Positions 18,974-27,601 of a DNA stretch of 64,000 nucleotides are shown piece after piece. Under the pieces are notes generated by a model. That model was not told the origin of the DNA. It worked only from the letters and a program-made list of their open reading frames with translations, and searched no databases. Source of the stretch: CAWIUB01 sp963839175 (lineage in GTDB: Bacteria > Actinomycetota > Actinomycetes > Mycobacteriales > Jatrophihabitantaceae); the NCBI GenBank assembly GCA_963839175.1, contig CAWIUB010000052.1:62001-126000 (forward strand), in the 5' to 3' direction. The position numbers were made by a program, and so were the translations under genes. Numbering within the stretch: the stretch's first letter is position 1; every line of letters begins with the position of its first letter.

Positions 18974-19930
18974 GTGAGCACCGCCCTGGAACCCCCGGCT
19001 ATCGCTGCGGACGAATCCTCGCTACGCCGCTTCCTGCACGGGCTGCCGGGCGTCGATCAGGTCGGTGCGCAGGCTCGGGCCGAGGCGCTGGCCACGCGCA
19101 GTATCAAGACAACTGCCAAGCGGTGGGCCATCGACGCCGCCATCAGCATGGTCGACCTGACGACACTCGAGGGCGCCGACACTCCCGGCAAGGTCCGCTC
19201 GCTGTGCGCCAAGGCGGCTCGGCCGGACGCGTCCGATCCGACCACCCCGTCGGTCGCCGCCGTCTGCGTCTACCCCGACCTGGTCAAGACCGCCGTCGCA
19301 GCGCTGCGCGGCACCGGTGTCCAGGTGGCCAGCGTGGCCACGGCGTTCCCGTCCGGACGCGCCGCGCTCGACACCAAGCTGCACGACGTACGCGACGCGG
19401 TTGCCGCCGGCGCCACCGAGATCGACATGGTCATTGACCGTGGGGCCTTCCTGGCGGGGCATTACCGGCAGGTCTTCGACGAGATCACAGCGACCAAACG
19501 GGCCGCTTGCGGCGCAGGAAGAACAGCGCATCTCAAGGTGATCCTGGAGACCGGGGAGCTGGTCACCTTGGACAACGTGCGCCGCGCATCGTGGCTTGCA
19601 TTGCTCGCCGGCGGTGACTTCGTCAAGACCTCGACCGGCAAGATCACGCCTGCCGCAACTCCGCCGGTGGCGCTGGTCATGCTCGAAGCGGTACGCGACT
19701 TCGCCGATGCGACCGGCGAGCTGCGCGGGGTGAAGCTCGCCGGTGGCATCCGGGCGAGCAAGCAGGCCATTCGCTACCTGGTGATGGCCAACGAGGTGGC
19801 AGGCGAGCAGTGGCTAACACCGCGGCTGTTCCGCTTCGGCGCCTCTAGCCTGCTCAACGATCTGCTGCTGCAGCGGCACAAACTGGCCACCGGCGCGTAC
19901 GACGGCCCCGACTACGTATCGGTGGACTGA
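18974..19930 (+). CDS. deoC: Deoxyribose-phosphate aldolase
   Basis: A 318-aa class I aldolase, longer than the E. coli enzyme as is usual for actinobacterial and animal forms. It contains AVCVYPDLV, IDMVIDRGAFLAG and the Schiff-base lysine motif FVKTSTGK, followed by GVKLAGGIR. It splits deoxyribose-5-phosphate into glyceraldehyde-3-phosphate and acetaldehyde, the last step of deoxynucleoside degradation with punA and pmmB. The ALDH genes that follow could oxidise the acetaldehyde. Confidence 0.92.
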   Translation: MSTALEPPAIAADESSLRRFLHGLPGVDQVGAQARAEALATRSIKTTAKRWAIDAAISMVDLTTLEGADTPGKVRSLCAKAARPDASDPTTPSVAAVCVYPDLVKTAVAALRGTGVQVASVATAFPSGRAALDTKLHDVRDAVAAGATEIDMVIDRGAFLAGHYRQVFDEITATKRAACGAGRTAHLKVILETGELVTLDNVRRASWLALLAGGDFVKTSTGKITPAATPPVALVMLEAVRDFADATGELRGVKLAGGIRASKQAIRYLVMANEVAGEQWLTPRLFRFGASSLLNDLLLQRHKLATGAYDGPDYVSVD

Positions 19931-19934
19931 AGGC

Positions 19935-21368
19935 ATGGCCACGTTCGAGTACGCACCGGCGCCGGAGTCACGCGACATCGCCCGGCTCAAGCCGTCCTAC
20001 GGCATCTTCGTCGACGGCGCCTTCCGCGACGGGTCCGGCGAGGCGGTCAAGACGATCAACCCGGCGGACGAGACGCCGCTCGCCGAGGTCGCCGAAGCCG
20101 GCCCGCGGGACGTCGACGACGCGGTCGCCACCGCTCGCCGGGCCTACGACGGCGCCTGGGGGCGGATGCCTGGATCGGTGCGAGCCAAGTACCTGTTCCG
20201 CATCGCCCGGGCGATCCAGGAACGCAGCCGTGAACTCGCAGTGCTTGAATCGCTCGACAACGGCAAGCCGATCAAGGAGTCGCGCGACGTCGACATTCCG
20301 CTTGCTGCGGCGCATTTCTTCTACTACGCGGGGTGGGCCGACAAGCTGACCTATGCCGGCTTGGGTCCGGACCCGAAGCCGATAGGGGTCGCCGGTCAGG
20401 TGATCCCGTGGAACTTCCCGCTGCTCATGGCCTCCTGGAAGATCGCCCCAGCGCTCGCCGCCGGAAACACCGTCGTGCTCAAGCCGGCCGAGACCACGCC
20501 GCTGACGGCGCTGACGCTCGCCGAGATCATCGCCGAGGCCGACCTGCCGCCGGGGGTTGTCAACATCCTGGCTGGCGGCCCGAGCATCGGACAGGCGATC
20601 GTCGAGCACGCAGGCATCGACAAGATCGCCTTCACCGGGTCCACCGAGGTCGGCAAGATCATCCAGCGCACGGTGGCCGGCACCGGAAAGCGGCTCTCGC
20701 TCGAGCTGGGCGGCAAGGCCGCCAACGTCATCTTCGACGATGCCCCGCTGGATCAGGCGGTCGAAGGCATCGTCAACGGGATCTTTTTCAACCAAGGCCA
20801 TGTCTGCTGCGCGGGGTCACGGCTGCTCGTCCAAGAGTCGGTCGCCGACGACGTGCTCACTGCGCTCAAACGGCGACTCACCACGTTGCGGCTCGGCGAC
20901 CCGCTCGACAAGAACACCGACATCGGCGCGATCAACTCGGCCGCGCAGCTGGCCCGCATCCGGGAGCTCACCGATGCCGGCGATGCCGAGGGCGCCACCC
21001 GGTGGTCGCCGCCGTGCGAGCTGCCTGATCGCGGCTACTGGTTCGCGCCGACCGTGTTCACGAACGTTTCGCAGACGAATCGCATCGTCCGCGAGGAGAT
21101 CTTCGGACCGGTGCTGTCCGTACTGACGTTCCGTACGCCGACCGAAGCGATCGAGAAGGCGAACAACACGCCGTACGGGCTGTCGGCCGGGGTCTGGACG
21201 GAGAAGGGCTCGCGCATCCTGTGGATGGCGTCGCAGCTACGGGCTGGCGTCGTGTGGGCCAATACGTTCAACCGCTTCGACCCATCATCGCCGTTCGGCG
21301 GGTACAAGGAGTCGGGCTTCGGACGCGAAGGCGGCCGGCATGGGCTGGAGACCTACCTTGCCTACTAA
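19935..21368 (+). CDS. Aldehyde dehydrogenase (catalytic half)
   Basis: A 477-aa NAD(P)-dependent aldehyde dehydrogenase with VIPWNFPLLMASWKIAPALA, the general base Glu257 in LELGGKAANV and nucleophile Cys291 in GHVCCAGSR, then EEIFGPVLSV and SPFGGYKESGFGREGG. It begins 4 bp after deoC, so it is probably co-expressed, with acetaldehyde a likely substrate. Its stop overlaps the next ALDH-like gene by 29 bp in another frame. Together the two resemble the two halves of an ALDH16 enzyme. Confidence 0.9.
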   Translation: MATFEYAPAPESRDIARLKPSYGIFVDGAFRDGSGEAVKTINPADETPLAEVAEAGPRDVDDAVATARRAYDGAWGRMPGSVRAKYLFRIARAIQERSRELAVLESLDNGKPIKESRDVDIPLAAAHFFYYAGWADKLTYAGLGPDPKPIGVAGQVIPWNFPLLMASWKIAPALAAGNTVVLKPAETTPLTALTLAEIIAEADLPPGVVNILAGGPSIGQAIVEHAGIDKIAFTGSTEVGKIIQRTVAGTGKRLSLELGGKAANVIFDDAPLDQAVEGIVNGIFFNQGHVCCAGSRLLVQESVADDVLTALKRRLTTLRLGDPLDKNTDIGAINSAAQLARIRELTDAGDAEGATRWSPPCELPDRGYWFAPTVFTNVSQTNRIVREEIFGPVLSVLTFRTPTEAIEKANNTPYGLSAGVWTEKGSRILWMASQLRAGVVWANTFNRFDPSSPFGGYKESGFGREGGRHGLETYLAY

Positions 21369-22227
21369 GGCCAAGCCCGCGGCTACCGGCAGGCTGCGGG
21401 TGCGCAAGACGTACAAGCTCTACATCGGCGGCGCCTTCCCGCGTTCGGAGTCTGGCCGGTCCTATCCGGTCCTCGATACTGACGGCGCGCTGCTGGCCCA
21501 CGCTGCGCAGGCATCCCGCAAGGACGTCCGCGACGCCGTCGTTGCGGCCCGCAAGGCTTTCCCGGCATGGTCAGGCGCGACTGCCTACAACCGGGGTCAG
21601 GTCCTGTACCGGATCGCCGAGATGCTGGACGGGCGGCGGGACCAGTTCGTCGCGGAGGTCACCGCCTCCGGCGATGATCCGGCCACCGTCGACGCGGCCG
21701 TCGACCGGCTGGTCTGGTACGCGGGCTGGGCGGACAAGTTCGCCCAAGTGGCCGGAGGCACCAATCCGGTCGCCGGGCCGTATTTCAACTTCTCGCTGCC
21801 CGAACCCACCGGCGTCGTCGGCATCGTCGCCCCGCCGGAATCCAGCCTGCTCGGTCTGGTGTCGGTGCTGGCACCCGTCGTCACCACCGGCAACACCGCG
21901 GTCGTGGTGGGCTCGCAGCGGCGTCCGTTGCCGTCCGTGTCGCTGACCGAGGTGCTGGCCACCTCGGACCTGCCCGGCGGGGTCGTGAACCTGCTGACCG
22001 GGTTCACCGATGAGCTCGCCCCGTGGCTGGCCAGCCACCGGGACGTCAACGCGATCGACCTGGCCGGTGTAGCCGACACAGCACGTCCAGCCCTACAGCG
22101 CGCCGCTGCAGACAACGTCAAGCGGGTGTACGCGCCGCCGGCCCGGGACTGGGCCGAGGACCCCGGGACGGGCCGGCTCACCGCCTTTGTCGAGATCAAG
22201 ACCGTATGGCACCCCGTGGGTGTATAG
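21340..22227 (+). CDS. ALDH-like protein without catalytic residues (ALDH16 C-terminal-half type)
   Basis: A 295-aa protein: RKTYKLYIGGAFPRSESGRSY, then KAFPAWSGATAYNRGQVLYRIAEML and PTGVVGIVAPPESSLLGLVSVLAPV are ALDH N-terminal domain sequence. The protein ends before a normal catalytic domain; neither the Glu nor the Cys motif is present. It starts inside the end of the preceding ALDH gene. With 477+295 residues the pair equals the size and layout of bacterial ALDH16, whose second domain is non-catalytic. It is probably a structural partner rather than a decayed copy, since the frame is intact. Confidence 0.75.
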   Translation: MGWRPTLPTKAKPAATGRLRVRKTYKLYIGGAFPRSESGRSYPVLDTDGALLAHAAQASRKDVRDAVVAARKAFPAWSGATAYNRGQVLYRIAEMLDGRRDQFVAEVTASGDDPATVDAAVDRLVWYAGWADKFAQVAGGTNPVAGPYFNFSLPEPTGVVGIVAPPESSLLGLVSVLAPVVTTGNTAVVVGSQRRPLPSVSLTEVLATSDLPGGVVNLLTGFTDELAPWLASHRDVNAIDLAGVADTARPALQRAAADNVKRVYAPPARDWAEDPGTGRLTAFVEIKTVWHPVGV

Positions 22228-22252
22228 GCAACTGGCGTTGCTTCAGGTCGCG

Positions 22253-22492
22253 TCAAACCATCGTTCGTCCGCATAGTAAGGGCTGGCGAAGCCGGACGGG
22301 CGTCGTCGGGTTACGGCGCACGGCACGCGGTCGCGCTAAGATGCGTGCGACCACATGTACGCCGGGGTCTGCAGTTGCCCCGGATTCGATTCGACCGATG
22401 ACGGCTCGCGCGATGCCAGCTCGTTCCGCGACCTCCCGTTGGCTGAGCCGGGCAGCCCGACGCGCGGATCGAATCAGCAGGTCGATGCGCAC
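22253..22492 (-). CDS. Short XRE-type helix-turn-helix protein, possibly a remnant
   Basis: From the GTG at 22492, 79 aa with IRSARRAARLSQREVAERAG then IARAVIGRIESGATADPG, a clear Cro/C1-type HTH. After HVVARILARPRAVRR the sequence is basic and unlike any domain I know. Relatives usually continue much further, so this may be a truncated remnant. It is alone in the 380-bp space between the ALDH-like gene and the reductase. Confidence 0.4.
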   Translation of the reverse strand: MRIDLLIRSARRAARLSQREVAERAGIARAVIGRIESGATADPGVHVVARILARPRAVRRNPTTPVRLRQPLLCGRTMV

Positions 22493-22607
22493 ACGGCAAG
22501 CCTGTCCGAGCGCGGTTCTGCTACGAACAGCCGCCGCCCCAGTCTGGATAACCGGTCCCACCCAGAAAGTGCGGTAGTCCGCACGTACCGAGAGCAGAGC
22601 GATCGGA

Positions 22608-23492
22608 ATGACGTTGAACACGGTCGGCTTCATTGGCCTGGGCACGATGGGCGCCCCGATGGCGGCGAATCTGATCAAGGCGGGCTTTCACGTCGTCGGA
22701 TTCAACCGCAGCAGGCCCTCTATCGACGCGCTCGTCGCGGCCGGTGGGCAGGGCGCGACGAGCATTGCCGAAGCGGTCGCCGACGCCGACGTGGTAGCGA
22801 CTATGCTGCCGGACTCGCCTGATGTGCAGGCGGTACTCGCCGGCGAGAACGGGGTGTTCGCCGGCGCCCCGCCCGGCACACTCGTGATCGACTTCTCGTC
22901 GATCCGCCCGGACGTGTCCAAGCAGCTGGCCGACGAGGGTGGCCGACACGGCTTGCGGGTGCTCGACGCGCCGGTCTCCGGTGGTGAGCAGGGTGCCATC
23001 GATGCCACGTTGTCGATCATGGTGGGTGGCGCGTTCACGGACTACGCCGCGGCCAAGCCGGTGCTCGACGCGGTCGGCACGACCGTCGTGCATGTGGGCC
23101 CAGCGGGCTGCGGTCAGACGGTGAAGGCCGCCAATCAGCTGATCGTCGCCGGCACGATCGAGCTGGTCGCTGAGGCGATCGTCTTCCTTGAGGCATACGG
23201 CGTCGACACCACGGCTGCCGTGCAGGTCCTGGCCGGTGGACTGGCCGGCAACGCCATCCTGCAGCGTAAGGCAGCCGGCATGCTGGCCCGGGACTTCAGG
23301 CCGGGTTTCCGGATCGAGCTACACGACAAGGACATGGGAATCGTGACCGCGGCCGCCCGCGAAGCCGGAGTCGTCATCCCGCTTGGCGCGGTCGTCGCGC
23401 AACTGATCGCGGCGCTAAAGGCACAGGGCGACGGCCGGCTGGACCACACCGCGCTGCTCAAGCTCGTCGCGCAACTGTCCGGCCGCGGCTAG
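22608..23492 (+). CDS. garR: 2-hydroxy-3-oxopropionate (tartronate semialdehyde) reductase family
   Basis: A 294-aa beta-hydroxyacid dehydrogenase. The N-terminal Rossmann motif is GFIGLGTMGAPMAANL; DAPVSGGEQGAIDATLSIMVGG binds substrate; the catalytic lysine lies in GCGQTVKAANQL; KDMGIVTAAAREAGV is near the end. Being convergent with a glycerate kinase gene (4-nt 3' overlap) points to reduction of tartronate semialdehyde to glycerate rather than hydroxyisobutyrate oxidation, though the family is broad. Confidence 0.8.
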   Translation: MTLNTVGFIGLGTMGAPMAANLIKAGFHVVGFNRSRPSIDALVAAGGQGATSIAEAVADADVVATMLPDSPDVQAVLAGENGVFAGAPPGTLVIDFSSIRPDVSKQLADEGGRHGLRVLDAPVSGGEQGAIDATLSIMVGGAFTDYAAAKPVLDAVGTTVVHVGPAGCGQTVKAANQLIVAGTIELVAEAIVFLEAYGVDTTAAVQVLAGGLAGNAILQRKAAGMLARDFRPGFRIELHDKDMGIVTAAAREAGVVIPLGAVVAQLIAALKAQGDGRLDHTALLKLVAQLSGRG

Positions 23493-24616
23493 GCGCGCGC
23501 GAGCCAGTCCCGCGCCAGCGCAGCGGCAGCCCGCTCGACCAATGGGCCGGCCTTGGCGATGCACCGGGCGATGTCCGGCTCCAGGTTGGTAAGCGGGTAC
23601 ACGGCGCTAATCCCAGCCGTCGCCAGCAGGTCGGCGGCCAAGGTCGTGCGGCCGGCCACCGCGACGACTGGGACGCCGGCCGTCCGTGCCGCCGCGGCCA
23701 CCCCGATCGGCGCCTTGCCGGCCAGCGTCTGCTCGTCGAGCGACCCCTCGCCGGTGATCACGAGTCGGCACCCGGGCAAGTGGGCACGCAGCCCGACCAG
23801 GTCGAGCACGAGGTCGATGCCTGGCCGCAGCTGCCCACCGAGCATAGCTACCGCGGCGAAGCCGACCCCGCCCGCCGCTCCGGCACCGGGGTCGGCCGCG
23901 CGATCGGCGCCGGTCGCGGCGGCGACCACGTCCGCCCAGCGGCGCAGCGCGGAGTCCAGCTGCGCCACGTCGTGCGCCGTTGCACCCTTCTGCGGGCCGT
24001 ACAGAGCGGCCGCGCCGTCCCGTCCGCAGAGGGGGTTGTCGACGTCGCTGGCGACGACCAGCTCGGCGTCGCGCAGCACCGGGTGCAGCCCTGACAGATC
24101 CAGGGAGGCCACTTCACGCAGCGCGCCGCCACCCAACGCCAGCGGTACGCCGGCTGCGTCGAGCACCCGCGCGCCCAGGCCGACGAGCATCCCGGCGCCG
24201 CCGTCGGTGCTGGCGCTGCCGCCTAGGCCGAGGACGATCCGCCGGCAGCCCGCGTCGAGTGCCGTGTGCAGCACCTGGCCCACGCCGAGACTGGTGGCGC
24301 CGAGCGGGTCGAGCTGGCCGCCGGGCAGCCGCAGCAGGCCGCACACCGCGGCGAGCTCGACGACCGCGACGTCGCCGAGGCGGGCGTATGCCGTGTCGAC
24401 CGGCGCGCCGGTGGGCCCGCTCGCCCGGACGGGCACCCACTCGTAGCCAGCTGCCACGGCAGCGTCGAGCGTGCCATCCCCGCCGTCCGCGACCGGGACG
24501 CAGACCACCTCGGCCACGGCACCGAGCACCTCGCGGATGCCCAGGGCGAGATGCCGGGCTACATCGGCGGCGCGAAGCGATCCTTTGAAGGCGGCGGGGG
24601 CTACCAGGACATGCAC
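23489..24616 (-). CDS. glxK: Glycerate kinase (GlxK type)
   Basis: A 375-aa protein of the bacterial glycerate 2-kinase family: VLVAPAAFKGSLRAADVA at the start, VPVADGGDGTLDA, LGLGGSASTDGGAGML and ITGEGSLDEQT. It phosphorylates D-glycerate and would act after tartronate semialdehyde reductase. The start is GTG 24616. It converges on the reductase gene with a 4-nt overlap of stops. Confidence 0.9.
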   Translation of the reverse strand: MHVLVAPAAFKGSLRAADVARHLALGIREVLGAVAEVVCVPVADGGDGTLDAAVAAGYEWVPVRASGPTGAPVDTAYARLGDVAVVELAAVCGLLRLPGGQLDPLGATSLGVGQVLHTALDAGCRRIVLGLGGSASTDGGAGMLVGLGARVLDAAGVPLALGGGALREVASLDLSGLHPVLRDAELVVASDVDNPLCGRDGAAALYGPQKGATAHDVAQLDSALRRWADVVAAATGADRAADPGAGAAGGVGFAAVAMLGGQLRPGIDLVLDLVGLRAHLPGCRLVITGEGSLDEQTLAGKAPIGVAAAARTAGVPVVAVAGRTTLAADLLATAGISAVYPLTNLEPDIARCIAKAGPLVERAAAALARDWLARA

Positions 24617-24653
24617 GCGGGCGGGACAGGTCAGCGGTTGGTGGATGACGGGC

Positions 24654-26039
24654 TTAACCGACCGGCACCGCTGGCAGGTGCTCGACGGCGCACGCCACCG
24701 CGTCCGCGTCGAGATTGTTGTCGGTCATCGTCCCGGAGAGGTAGGCGTCGTAGGCCGGCAGGTCGAGGTGGCCCTGGCCGCAGAGCGCGGTCAGGATGAC
24801 CTTCTGCTCGCCGGATTCCTTGCAGCGCAGGGCCTCTTCGATCGCGGCGGCGAGCGCATGCGTCGGTTCCGGGGCGGGCAGGATGCCCTCGGTGCGCGCG
24901 AACTGCACGCCGGCCGCGAAGCATTCGCGCTGCGGCTTGGCCGCCGCCTCGAGCAGCTTCTGCTCGTACAGGTGGCTCATCAGCGGGCTCATCCCGTGAT
25001 AGCGCAGCCCGCCCGCGTGGATCGGGTCGGGGACGAAGTCGTGCCCAAGCGTGTGCATCTTCATCAGCGGGGTCATGCCGGCGGTGTCGCCGAAGTCGTA
25101 AGCGTAGACCCCGCGAGTCAGTGACGGGCAGGCCGCGGGCTCGACTGCCCGGATCACCGGGGACATCCGCCCGGCCAGCTTCTCCCGCAAGAACGGGAAC
25201 ATCAGCCCGGCGAAGTTCGAGCCGCCGCCCGTGCAGCCGACGATCAGGTCCGGCGTCTCGTCGATTTTGGCCAGCTGTAGCAGGGCTTCTTCACCGATCA
25301 CGGTCTGGTGCAGCAGCACGTGGTTGAGCACGCTGCCTAGCGCGTAATTCGTGTCGGCGTTCTGCGCGGCCACCTCGACCGCTTCGCTGATCGCGATACC
25401 GAGTGAGCCCGTCGAGTCGGGATGCGTCGCCAGGATCGCCCGGCCGGCCGCGGTGAGTGTCGACGGCGACGGGTGGACGACCCCGCCGAACGTCTCGATC
25501 ATCATCCGCCGATAGGGCTTCTGGTCATAGGATGCGCGGACCTGCCACACCTCACAATCGAGCCCGAACTGCGCGCAGGCAAACGCCAGCGCGGTGCCCC
25601 ACTGGCCGGCGCCGGTCTCCGTCGTCAACCGGCGGATACCTACCTGAGCGTTGTAGTACGCCTGCGGCACGGCCGTGTTGGGCTTGTGCGAACCCGCCGG
25701 CGAGACGCCCTCGTACTTGTAATAGATCCGTGCGGGCGTAGCCAACGCTTTCTCCAGCCGACGCGCCCGATACAGCGGGCTCGGCCGCCACAACCGGTAC
25801 ACGTCGAGCACCGCGCCGGGAATGTCGACATGCCGTTCGCCGGTGACCTCTTGGCCGATCAGCTCCATCGGGAACAACGGCGCCAGATCGTCCGGGCCGA
25901 CCGGTTGCAGCGTGCCCGGATGCAGAACCGGTGGTGGAGGGGACGGCAGATCGGGCACCAGGTTGTACCACTGGGTGGGCATTTCAGCCTCGTCGAGAAG
26001 GATCTTCGTCGCACCGCTCAGGCCATCACGCGTCACCAT
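24654..26039 (-). CDS. trpB2: TrpB-like (TrpB2) pyridoxal-phosphate enzyme
   Basis: A 461-aa fold-type II PLP enzyme of the TrpB2 class, recognisable by its extra N-terminus (PTQWYNLVPDLPSPPPPVLHPGT) and RPSPLYRARRLEKAL. The PLP lysine is K119 in PAGSHKPNTA and the phosphate loop is CTGGGSNFAG. TrpB2 makes tryptophan from indole and serine or acts on other indole-like substrates. No trpA is nearby, so it stands alone. ATG 26039 has GAGGAG before it. Confidence 0.9.
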   Translation of the reverse strand: MVTRDGLSGATKILLDEAEMPTQWYNLVPDLPSPPPPVLHPGTLQPVGPDDLAPLFPMELIGQEVTGERHVDIPGAVLDVYRLWRPSPLYRARRLEKALATPARIYYKYEGVSPAGSHKPNTAVPQAYYNAQVGIRRLTTETGAGQWGTALAFACAQFGLDCEVWQVRASYDQKPYRRMMIETFGGVVHPSPSTLTAAGRAILATHPDSTGSLGIAISEAVEVAAQNADTNYALGSVLNHVLLHQTVIGEEALLQLAKIDETPDLIVGCTGGGSNFAGLMFPFLREKLAGRMSPVIRAVEPAACPSLTRGVYAYDFGDTAGMTPLMKMHTLGHDFVPDPIHAGGLRYHGMSPLMSHLYEQKLLEAAAKPQRECFAAGVQFARTEGILPAPEPTHALAAAIEEALRCKESGEQKVILTALCGQGHLDLPAYDAYLSGTMTDNNLDADAVACAVEHLPAVPVG

Positions 26040-26063
26040 GGGCTCCTCGTCGTCGTGCTGCCA

Positions 26064-26739
26064 CTATCGCGCCGATCGCCGCCGACCGGAAGGGCGGACG
26101 ACGGCTGGGCTACCGTCCCATCCGGGTGTCAACGGCAGGTCGCCCGCGGCGCGCAGGCGCCGCTGCCGGGTGATCCACTCGCGCAGCTCGACGACGCCGT
26201 CGGCGATCGACCGCCCCGTGGTGTCGAGGATGTGGCAGCGCCACCGCGGATCACCGCGCTGCCAGCTTCGCCACCGATCCCAGGCCATCCGCGCCCAACC
26301 GTCCTCGGTCAGGATTCGCTGCCGATACTGCGGATCGGCCGCATGGCCGCGCTGCCAGCGTCCCCATTCGACGAAGGCTGTCTTGGCCTGCTCGGACCAT
26401 CGGCCGGGATCGCGCTGCTCAAGCCGCTGCCTCCGGTCCACATCGTCGACGTCGACCAGGCACACCGCGATCCCGTTCAGCAACGGCGCGGACGGGCTGG
26501 CGAGCACCTCACCGAGCGGCGACTGACCGGTGAGCAGCAGGTCGACCCCACTCGCCTGCAGCTCGAACGCCCGCACGATCCAGCGCTCTGTACTCGCCTG
26601 CCGCCACCGGGTGTCGGCGTCATCCGGGACTCCGATCTCGTCGAAGTCGTGCACGGTCACACCCCGACAGCTGGCCAGCGACCCCGGCGGCGAGGACCGA
26701 CTTGCCCGAACAGCTCGAACCGGTCAGCTTCAGCAGCAC
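26064..26739 (-). pseudogene. P-loop kinase-like protein, frameshifted
   Basis: From the GTG at 26739, VLLKLTGSSCSGKSVLAAGV gives a Walker A motif GSSCSGKS and reads to QLSG. At about 26661 one extra base shifts the frame; the next frame continues VTVHDFDEIGVPDDADTRWR, then DLLLTGQSPLGEVLASPSAP and WGRWQRGHAADPQYRQRIL to the stop. Repaired, it is about 224 aa and resembles small actinobacterial nucleotide/sugar kinase-like proteins. The substrate is unknown. The lesion is one nucleotide, so sequence error and recent inactivation are both possible. Confidence 0.6.
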
Positions 26740-26755
26740 GATCCACCTTACCTTC

Positions 26756-26789
26756 CTACGCTCTGCCCATTGTGGGATGATGGGCGTAG
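26756..26789. promoter_or_regulatory. Nested inverted repeats, probable operator of the toxin-antitoxin-like pair
   Basis: GCCCAT (26765-26770) and ATGGGC (26780-26785) are inverted around a 9-bp spacer. They are nested within CTACGC (26756-26761) and GCGTAG (26784-26789). The element lies between the divergent kinase start (26739) and the antitoxin start (26829), where self-repressing TA operators are normally found. Confidence 0.55.
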
Positions 26790-26828
26790 AGTCACACCTG
26801 TTAGGTAAAGAGCATCGGAGGGAACGCC

Positions 26829-27059
26829 GTGGCGATTCTGGTCGAGACAGACAGCCGGAGCCGGGTGGTGATCCCCGGACACGGGAACCAGCGGTTCCTC
26901 GTCCACGAGAACCCAGACGGCAGTCTGCTGCTGCAACCAGCGGTGGTCGTGACCGAGGCGCAGCACGAGTACGACACCGACCCTGTACTGCGCGAGCTTC
27001 TGGCACGCGCCACGGCCTCACCAACCGTGCGCCGTAGCCGTCAGCGTCGCACCGCGTGA
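26829..27059 (+). CDS. Antitoxin-like protein (AbrB-like N-terminus)
   Basis: A 76-aa protein from GTG 26829 with GGAGG at 26817-26821. The N-terminus ILVETDSRSRVVIPGHGNQR resembles the swapped-hairpin DNA-binding strand of AbrB/SpoVT proteins (compare D-x-x-GRVxIP). The rest is acidic then basic, ending VRRSRQRRTA. Its stop overlaps the next start by 4 nt. Assignment as antitoxin rests on size, fold hint, promoter palindrome and the coupled second gene. Confidence 0.55.
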   Translation: MAILVETDSRSRVVIPGHGNQRFLVHENPDGSLLLQPAVVVTEAQHEYDTDPVLRELLARATASPTVRRSRQRRTA

Positions 27060-27319
27060 GTAGCGAGGGCGCCTATTCCGACGTCGCGGACAAGCAACTC
27101 GACGCGCTCGAAGCGGGATCCGACATCGACCTCTACAACGCGGTGCTGGACGCATGCGAGCTGATCTTCCGGATGCCCGGCGAGGCACAGGCGTTATCGA
27201 CGGCGATCACGACAACCGACGGAGTCCGGTTCCGGCTCCCCGTGGCTGGCCACCCGCCGTACAAGGTGTTCTGGTCATCGGACGGTCCGCGTATCGAGAC
27301 TGTCTTCCCGCACCCGTAA
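27056..27319 (+). CDS. RelE/ParE-like toxin candidate
   Basis: An 87-aa protein coupled to the upstream 76-aa gene (GTGA overlap). It has an N-terminal helical half (DVADKQLDALEAGSDIDLYNAVLDA) and a β-rich end, GVRFRLPVAGHPPYKVFWSS. The layout of helices followed by a strand with a YKVFW motif matches RelE/ParE ribonuclease-like toxins. Catalytic residues cannot be assigned with certainty. Confidence 0.5.
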   Translation: MSSEGAYSDVADKQLDALEAGSDIDLYNAVLDACELIFRMPGEAQALSTAITTTDGVRFRLPVAGHPPYKVFWSSDGPRIETVFPHP

Positions 27320-27601
27320 GTCGCGGCACAAGGCGGGCTGGTATCAACACCGCCCAGCGGTCCTCCTTCGCGATAGTCGCTTTCACGTGAGCGCGGGTTG
27401 GCTCATGCTGGTGCAACGAATGCCGCAAGCTGACGTCGGGGTCAAGGTCAGGGTCGAGTCGGGGTGCCACCTGATGCGCCGCGGTTTGTGTGCGGCGATC
27501 GTGCATGACATGCGGGCACGTCGGGCGCAGCCATGATTGAGCCGCGCGGTTTGACGACACGACTTGGCGCGCGACCGGGCGGGATGAGCAGGGGAGACCA
27601 G
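27320..27601. other. Intergenic region, no gene recognised
   Basis: 282 bp between the toxin-like gene and the ABC ATPase. Open frames crossing it are shadows without homology. TTGACG at 27551-27556 could be a -35 box for the ABC operon. No terminator with a T-tract is seen. Confidence 0.4.
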
